This document shows positions 44,001 through 53,000 of a stretch of DNA of 64,000 bases, one piece after another (within the stretch, counting starts at the first letter, position 1; the number at the start of each line of letters is the position of its first letter). Below the pieces are notes generated by a model that ran no database searches, was not told where the DNA came from, and worked only from the letters and a program-made list of their open reading frames with translations. The position numbers were made by a program, and so were the translations under genes. Source of the DNA: Heloderma charlesbogerti (taxonomy: Eukaryota > Chordata > Lepidosauria > Squamata > Helodermatidae); contig JANEZZ010002677.1 of NCBI GenBank assembly GCA_026122225.1, forward strand, positions 806,001 through 870,000, written 5' to 3'.

Positions 44001-47000
44001 CACTCAGAAGAGGAGCGCAGAGCGACTGAAAAGGGGCATTTTGGGGGGTGTTCCAGGGCAGGGAGAGCGGAGGTGTGTGTATGACACATCCAATGTGTCG
44101 TACAGCAGCCTCCTCTCCCTGTCGGGCCCCCTGTGGCTAGACAGCCGAAAACAGCTGTCTAGAGGAAAATAGCAGGGCAGGAGAGGTGCAGAGGGAACGA
44201 TTCCCCCGTGCCTCTCCTGCTTTGCTTTGGATATGTGGTCGCCTCCGAGTTTGGAGGCGGCCATCTATCTTGATAGGATTGCGCCCTTATGTACCTTGTG
44301 GGAGTAGCAATGGTGATTTCAAACATCTATTTTGCACAATTTCCCAACCCCAGGAGTAACCACATCTTTAGGATTAAAAAAACAAACAAACTATTGATCT
44401 TGTCATGCTTATTCATCAAAAGTTCCCACTAATCAGGAGTGGGTCACACTCATGATTTTTGGATCTTGTATTCATTTGATTGGATTCTGTATAAATTTGT
44501 GCTCTCCATTGTACTGTGAAACACACTGTTATTTTTTAGTATTGCTTGACGTTTGCCCTCACTTTGTAAACAAACAAATCATTTTTTATTCTTCTCTCTG
44601 TGCTCGGGATATATGCCTACCCCCCGAGGCTACCACTTCATGCACCTCATAAAATGGGCTCTGGTTCATGAAAGCTTATGCCACATTAAATCTGTTAAAC
44701 ATTTAACACAACACCGGACTCTTCATTAGAACATATTTCTAAGTAATAATGCATAGTATTACACTGTACTGCATGACTTCTAACAATAATTTCCTGAAAT
44801 AAACAAGGCATAGATCTAGAAACCAAAATATAGTCTATCTCACTGGTCTGATTCAGACATAATGTTAAACCATGGTTTACCATGTAATTCTATGCATGTT
44901 TATGCATCCACTCAGAAGTAAGTCTAACTGAGTTCAACGGGACGTACTCCCTGGTATTGTCAAGGGCTCCTTGGTGGGCTCTCTCAGTCTAATCCAGTAG
45001 CCAAATCCAGACACAGACAAAGGGATTCTTTTCAAAGCTTTATTCTTCTTTTACAACTTAATAACTCTACAGGTAGCAACTAGATCTGAGCAGCAGCATC
45101 CCTATGCCCAAGTTGGAACAGTTGGTCCCCGTTTGAAAGGCAATTACTGGCAGACCCCTGAATATAAGGACTAGGGAGAATCCCTCCCCTTTTCCCTTGG
45201 ATCCTCTGGGCGCAACCGTTCTTTGAGCGCCAACTGGGCGCTACGCCTCCTTTCCGTGCTCTCCATTTGGCGCCGCTCTCTGCGTCTGCGCCGTGCATCC
45301 AATCAGTCTGCTATCGGTGCTGGGTCACTCCCTGGACTGCTTTCTAATCTAGGAATGTTGGTGGGAGGAATCTCTGTCAGCTGCGGGCCCTGGGAAAAAG
45401 GGGCGCGCTCCTCTCCCAGGAGCGACTGCTCTTCCTCCGAATCAGAACTACTCTGGGATTCTATGGGCTCAGTGTCCACCCTGACAGGTATGTTGGTATA
45501 GAATTGTAGCCTTAGTGTTACATGCAGCAGCTTCGGTGATCATTGTGCTTACGTGTCCTCCCCTGCCCTTTCTCCCTCCTTCGTCCATGACAGGATGAAA
45601 TCAAAAAGTTCCGGTTGCCATTACTACAAACCAAAATTTCCCAGTTCATCCAAATATGAGAAACTGTGGTTTGTACAAACTATGCTTAGTTAAGAAACCA
45701 GATATTAAACCAGGCTCAGACTGTAATTTGATGTCCTACTTTGTTAACAAACAACACTGATGCCCTAGCTTGTTGTGTGTGCACCCAGTTTCCTGTAACT
45801 TAATGAAATGGAAACTTCAGTTTGTTCTAAACTGTAATTGGAAGCTTGAAATCTCCGCCATTAAATGCAAACGATGGAAGTGCAGGGCAGTGCATGAGCC
45901 TGAGGTTCATCACAGTTCATGTATGTAAAATGATGCTTTCGCATCACATCTGAATCGGGTCACTGTCACCAAACAGGACAGTGACTTCTTTCTATGACAT
46001 TGTACCTGTAGATTTGTCAGGTCCCATGATTCATAGTCTTCATTGGTGCATTCTCGGGGAAAAGATGGTCGGAAATCTACCTTCACGAGCTCCCAGTCTG
46101 AGCGGTAACTGATATGTCCAAAGACTCTAAAAAGAAAGATCAAAAGCTTCAGAATGAGGTTCCAGTTAAAGACCTGGGAATAAAATGCAAGAGAATAATG
46201 AAGTTCTTTTTTGGCTGTTAGGTACATGTTATATTTTCAAATTGTCCTAATACTCAGTGTCTTCTGCCAAATTTCATATACTAGCAGCTAATTGTCCCTA
46301 TTCCTCCCTATGGACATTTAGTAGCTAAAGGAGATATAAGCAGAGATAAAAAACACAGGATGGAAGATGGCCAGAGACACATTTCCCTCTGTGCTTCTCT
46401 ATGATCTCCTCCAGCCTTCTCTGCTTATCTGTAGGGAAGCGTCAGAATTCTCAGCAGTCAGAGCCTGGCTCACACATGGCTATTTTGGATGTGATGAATG
46501 CAACATGTACAGACAGGCATGTATCCATCCATCCATGGCAGGGATACAGAACCTCCCCCACACATCCTCAGGATTCCTCAAGGGGGTGGTGCTTAGGCTC
46601 CAAGCCCTGACCTGTGGAGGGCGGAATCTCCTTGGAGGGCATTCCCGTTGCTATCTTTAGTCTGAGATTGGAGATAAGAGCGGGGATTGACCTGCTGGCA
46701 CACACCAGCAGTGGAACCCTGGAGCTTATCTGATGGATCGTCTCCTCCCATATGTACCTGCCCGGACCCTGAGATCATCTTCAGGGGTCTGGGAGCCCCT
46801 GCCAAAGGATGTGAGATGGGCGACTATCAGGAAAAGGGCCTTTTCTGCTATGGCACCCTGGCTATGGAATGAACTCCCTAGAGAGGTTCACCTGACGCCA
46901 ATGTTGTACTCTTTCAAGTGCCAGGTGAAGACCTTTTTATTTCCCCAGCATTTTAGCGTTATAGTCTTTGAACTTTGCCATTTCAAATGTGTTACTGTAT

Positions 47001-50000
47001 TTTAAATCTCTGCATTGCTGCTAGGTTTTATTCTGGTTGTATTTTTATACTGTAGTTTTAAGCTTGTGTATTTTATACTGTTTTTATTCTGTGCTTTGTG
47101 GTTTTAATTGCTGTGAACTGTACAGAGAGCTTCAGCTATTGGGCAGTATAGAAATGTAATAAATAAATAAATAAACACACCCCTGCTGCTCTCTCCTATC
47201 TTATCTCAGAGAGAGCAGCGGGAATGCCAGGTAGCCTTGGCCTGACACCCCTTCACCCCAAAGTAGGTGAGTCCCAGTGCCCGTGCCAGGGAGAATGGCT
47301 GCTCTTCCTCATATGGGCAAGTCCCAGCGCCCAGGCCACCCCGCATCCCCGCTGCTACTTCCAATCTCAGGGGACATAGGAAGGCCTGGGTCTCTTTCTC
47401 CATGCTGGGAGGAGGCACAGTTCCACGCATCCTTCCAGCACAAAGAAAAAGAAAAGAAAAAAGAAGCGGGGTGGATGTCAGGACGCGGGGCCACACCTCC
47501 TGACGTTATCTGGCTCATGGTGGGTGGGATGCAGGAGGCTCTCCAGACCCCCAACCCAAAACAGTTCTGCACCCCTAACATATGGCACCCGTGCTATAAT
47601 CACACTGAATTATGAAGCCTTCACACAATTACAAAAGCATATATCCAGCCATATCTGGTCACCTGTTTAATTGTCAACAATGCCAAACTGAAGATCAGCA
47701 TCCAAGCTTACAATTGTTTGCATTCTTAGAATATCTTATAAAGGTTTTCTGGCAAACTTTCAACTTTTCCCATGCAGCTTGTGTGCTAATCCATTAAATA
47801 CTACTTACGTCATGACTAAAGTCTCGTCCCCAGGTTCACTGAGTAGGCCATCCACAAAAACCGAGGTACTGGTGAAATTATGAGTGCTCCATGTTTGGCC
47901 TTCATCTACACTGAACCTGCAAAAGAAACAATGTAATTTGCTATTTACTGCAGATCTAAATGATATAGAATGGGCTTAAAATAAGTATTGATCATCATTA
48001 TAATCACCATCATTAGTAGCAATTCATTAAGCTACAGGAAAGTCCAAAGCAGCTGAATTGCAAATGTTCCGAATCTATTCCCAAAAAGTCATGCAGGGAG
48101 AAGACAGCAAGCTGTTCTCATCCACCATCTTTTCTGTATGGATGTTTATTAAGGTTTTTATCCCAATGAATTGCTATTTCTCCACATCTCAAACCAGCTG
48201 TATCAGTTCTCCAGAATGCAAATCTGAAATGCCAGAATCTTCACATTCCCTTATAGAACAGCACATCCTGCACAGTGCACCAGGAAATCAATGAGTGTTA
48301 AGCATTTCAAAGGAAATCTCACAGAAAAGTGCTTTGCCGTTCATGAGCAAATACTTTTCCCAACATGATAACATCCGCTTTGGTGACTTCTTCTGGCAGC
48401 CCAGTTTCAGGCATAAGCAAGTGCAATGAATCCAACTTTTCCCATCAACCCTTTTTCTGGAAATATATTTGAACAAAGAATATGCTAGACATGACCAGGT
48501 TGCAATAGACACCCAAAAATGCATTTGTTCCAGACCAATTCAGGCTCTGGGGGCCCGTCTACAAGGGAGGTTTTCTCCGATTCTGCTGAGGCTTAAAGTC
48601 ATTAGGGATACATGATGTTGTGGCCACTCTGCAGCCATCCTGGAGTTTACCTGTGGGGAAGCCACATTTTTGCAGAGTAGTTTTACTCTGTTGTTTTTCT
48701 TTAATTCAGCTCCCCTGCAGTTCAGCTGCTGTGTGTCCATCCCTCTGCTTTAAATTCAGTATGATCGGGGAGTTCCTAGGGGTGTGTCTTTCACCTCTCT
48801 ATAACATTGGTAGCCTAGGTAACTAGAGTAACTAGCCTGTCTTTCCAACACATCAAAGCACTAGAGTGCTCTTTTGAGCCTTCAGAATCATGCTGCACTT
48901 CCTTTTTGCCAGTGGGAGTAACTAGCCTCCATGATTATGCACTTCTCTGATGTTGTGTGAAGTCGCTTCTCTGATGTTGTATGAAGTAGCTGCTCTGATG
49001 TGTGAAGTCGCTTCTCTGATGTCACGTCGCTTTGCTTCTCTGTACTGCTTGCAGTAAAAACAGGTTGGGAAGCATTGGACAAACGCGCATAAGGGCTTTA
49101 TTGCAGTAGCAATCTACCATGGTCTCAAGTTCTCAGGAGCAGAGAAGCCTGTCCTTGTGAGCAGGGAGACGTGGCCAGAGAAGGAGAACGGGGGGCTGGA
49201 GCTACAACTCCCTGTCTGCTGGAATGGGGCTTATTTGCATTGGTGGAGTGCTCTGTTGGGGAGCGAGTATCTAGACTGCATTTTTAGGGCTGTTTCTAGC
49301 CTTCAGAATTATGAATTAGTTACTCTCCATTCATAATAATGTTGTAGCAGGGGGGAGCCTGGACAGAGGCGGGAAACAAGTCTCTCTCATTGCTTGAGCA
49401 GCCCCCTGCCCAGTTGATGACATTCAGTTCTACTCCCCCCACCTAACCTGGAAGTATGTTCAAGCACTGTGTGACCCCCTGAAAACCAGATTTTTAAGGT
49501 ATGGTACACTCAGCTTATCTTGCTTCACGTTTCCCTGACAGACCAAAGCCGATTCCATGAAAATCTGGATAATACTCCAATGCACTTCTCATTCTGTTGT
49601 CATCATGATCTTCCCCGGGTGAAAGCCAGTGTGATGTAGTGGTTAGAGTGTTGGCCTGGGACTCAGGAGACTTGGGTTTTAATACCCACTTGGCCATGAA
49701 GCTCACTTTGGGCCAGTCACTGACTCTCAACCTAACCTACCTCACAGGGTTGTTGTGAGGATAAAATGGAGAGGAGGAGGAGGACCATGTACACTGCCTT
49801 GGGCTCCTTGGAGGAAAGGGGATATAAATGTAACAAATCATAATTCATAATAATAGGTACTACAGAAATCATCTGGATGATGCATGACCAGATCTTCCCA
49901 GGCTGTTGACTGGGCAATTTAAATTTCCCTCTCTGGAGTTTGCCCAGACCCACAGAAATATTTTTGCTCTTTGAGATTTCCCTTTGCCTTCCAGAAAATA

Positions 50001-53000
50001 GCAAAGAGGCCACATCAGCCTAAGTTATGCCAGGGAGTGCCGGGTCTGGGCCTCATCCCTCCCCCAGCCTGGAAGCTGTTTTGGTGAGTTATTCTTAGAA
50101 TCCTGATAACAGAGTGCTAGTGAGCTACTTTGAGGTTTCATTTCATTTTTAAAATAACTGATTATTCCTGAACTTCTCTCTGCTTGGTTCTTTAATAAAT
50201 ATACTGAACTGGAAACTGGAGTTGATTTTCTTGCCCAGCCTGAGGTTTACCTTCACCACGTGCTGGACTGCTTGGCAAACATGCTAACCTGGTTGTTCAG
50301 GAGTTTAAAGGAAGCTCTGAAAAAGGGAACAATTGTTCTCCATATATAAAAGCCACGAGCCTTTCTTCTCACGTGGGGAGGCTAAGGGATGTGAACAAAA
50401 CACATGAGTGATGGTGAGAAATATGAATCAGGGTAAACTCAGGATTAATTAACTGCCATCATAAGATTTATTTGCCGGTGGGGGGGGAGTAACACTGTGG
50501 GGCTGATCGCACGACAGCCCACCATGGGTTATTTAACCCACAGTGAGGCTGCGACACGTGGAGCTGCCATTTTGAGTATGCAACGCCCGCTTGGGGGTTG
50601 TCGTGTTGTGCGAACCCAGCAAGCGTGGGTTATGCGAGGGTTAACCGATTCTCACATATGCAACCTGGCACCCGTGGGTGCTGTGCCTGTTGCAGGTTAA
50701 ATAATCTGTGATGAGCCATAGCATACCATCCGCACCTGGCCAGTGTGACTTGTAGCCCACTTCACAGGGCTGGAGATGCAGATGCACCTGTTTGCCACAG
50801 CAAGTCACTCAAAGTCTCAGACTTTCCGGTCAATAAAGATACAGACTTCTCTCTGTACTGCAGTCTATGGGTGGATCACATTACAAATTGCAACTGAAAG
50901 TCAGTATTACTCTCCCCCCACCCCCCTAAAAAACTCATCTTACAATGCGAGTTATATTAATCCTGAATTCATTCTGATTCTGTGGGTTCTCTCTGTATCT
51001 GGGCAATATTCTTCCAAGCCTTGTAGTATGCTGGCAAATTCCACTCTCTCTTTTCTGATCTGTAGAACTCCATGTAGATTCACAGCATTGTATAATACAG
51101 CATAGAGTTAAGAAGCTAGCTCTTTTTCTACTTTGTCTGATAAAGAACCTTTGTTCAGCAGTTTGCATACATGAAAATACAGGGCTCAGAGGGACTCTCT
51201 TAATTAGCATATCCAAATTTGCAGCCTATGCCAAGGTCCTCCAGACATCCGCTCCGCATGTGACATCAGCCCATGCCATCCAGGCCACAGTTTTCCCTAA
51301 GCAGACGCCAGGATCAAACAAGGCTGTCTCCCATCAAATCAGGGACACATACATAACCCAAGGAACAGATTATTTTGAAAAGGTGACTCAAGCAAATAGC
51401 CTTAGCAACAAAAGAAAGCAAAACTAACAGTGCACAGAATTATTGGCTACTTTAGCCTGGGCAGCTCCCTTCGCAGTCTCAGTTCCTCCAAAATGCAATG
51501 CAAAGCATCATCCCACCTGCAGTGAATGTACGTGCACAAGGGCAGTGGGAGTGCCGCAACACCCCCTGACCCTGCCAGGTCTATGCATACTCACAAATGG
51601 TATGGGTGTAAGCGCTGTACAGCCAGGGCCAGAAATATTGGAACAAGGATAACTGTTTTGGCAGTTGGCTTCTGTACACCACCACATTGAAGTTGAAAGG
51701 AAACACACCCAGATGGGAGCGAAGTCAGGATTTCCAGCTGTAATTCAAGGGGATTGGCAAAAGTGGGGCAATAACCATTCAGGAAGGACAGCCAGTGGCA
51801 TGCACACACACCCGTCATTGGTGGCTCATAAGTAATGGAACAAACCAACATCATTTCAAACTGAAGGATCGCCTTTAATACCTGGATGAAAATCCTTTGC
51901 AGTTGATGACTGCCTGAAGTCTGGAACCCATGGACATGACCCAATGCTGAGTTTCCTTCCTTGAGATGCTTTGCCAGGCCTTGACTGCAGCTGCCTTCAG
52001 CTGCTGCTTGTTTGTGGGTCTTTCTGCCTTCAGTCTTGTCTTCAGGAAGTGAAAAGCATGCTCTATTGGGTGGAGATCAGGCGACTGACTTGGCCGTTGA
52101 AGAACATCCCACTTCTTTGCCTTGAGAAACTCTTGGGTAGCTTTTGCTGTATGTTTTGGGTCATTATCCATCTGCAAGATGAAGCGGTGTCCTATCAGTT
52201 TGGCAGCATTCAGCTGAATCTGAGCATAAAGTATAGCCCTAGACACTTCAGAATTCATGCTGCTGCTTTTATCAGCAGTCAGGTCATCAATAAACACCAG
52301 TGACCCAGTTCCATTGGCAGCCATACATGCCCATGCCATAACACTGCCTCCACCATGTTTGACAGATGATGTGGTATGCTTTGGATAATGAGCTGTTCCT
52401 TTCCTTCCCCATACTTTTCTCTTCCCATCATTCTGGTACAAGTTAATCTTGGTTTCATCTGTCCAAAGAATCTTATTCCACAACTGGGCAGGCCTTTTTA
52501 GGTGTTTGCTGGCAAAGGCTAATTGGCCTTTCAGTTCTTGAGCATTACCAGTGGTTTGCACCCTGTTGTGAAGCCTCTGTATTTACATTCATAAAGCCGT
52601 CTCTTGACTGTAGATATTGACAATGACATGTCTACCTCCGCAAGAGTGTTCTTGACCTGGCTAGATGATGTGAAAAGGTTCTTCTTCACCATGAGCAGAA
52701 TTCTGCGGTCATCCACCTTAGTTGTCTTCCGTGGTCTTCCAGGCTTTTTGCTGTTGCTGAGTTTGCCAGTTAATTCCTTCTTTTTCAGGATGTTCCAAAC
52801 TGTTGTATTGGCCACTCCCACTGTTTTTGCTGTCTTTCTGATGGGTTTATTTTGTTTCCTCAGCCTAATGATGGCCTCCTTCACTCACATGGACACCTCT
52901 TTGGACCTCGTGTTGGGAGTTCCAGTGAACAGCTACCAAATGCAAATGTAACACTCAGAACCACCTCCAGGCCTTTGATCTGCTTGATTGGTCACGGGGT

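Larger units (their letters stand above)
41814..46005 (-). other. SORCS2 intron 3 (4.2 kb)
   Basis: Holds a CR1 3' end, Harbinger-like MITE Q2, and a small TIR element split by a solo LTR. The 42660-43836 and 45512-46005 stretches are unrecognised, apart from faint similarity to MITE R near 43540-43650. Confidence 0.83.
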
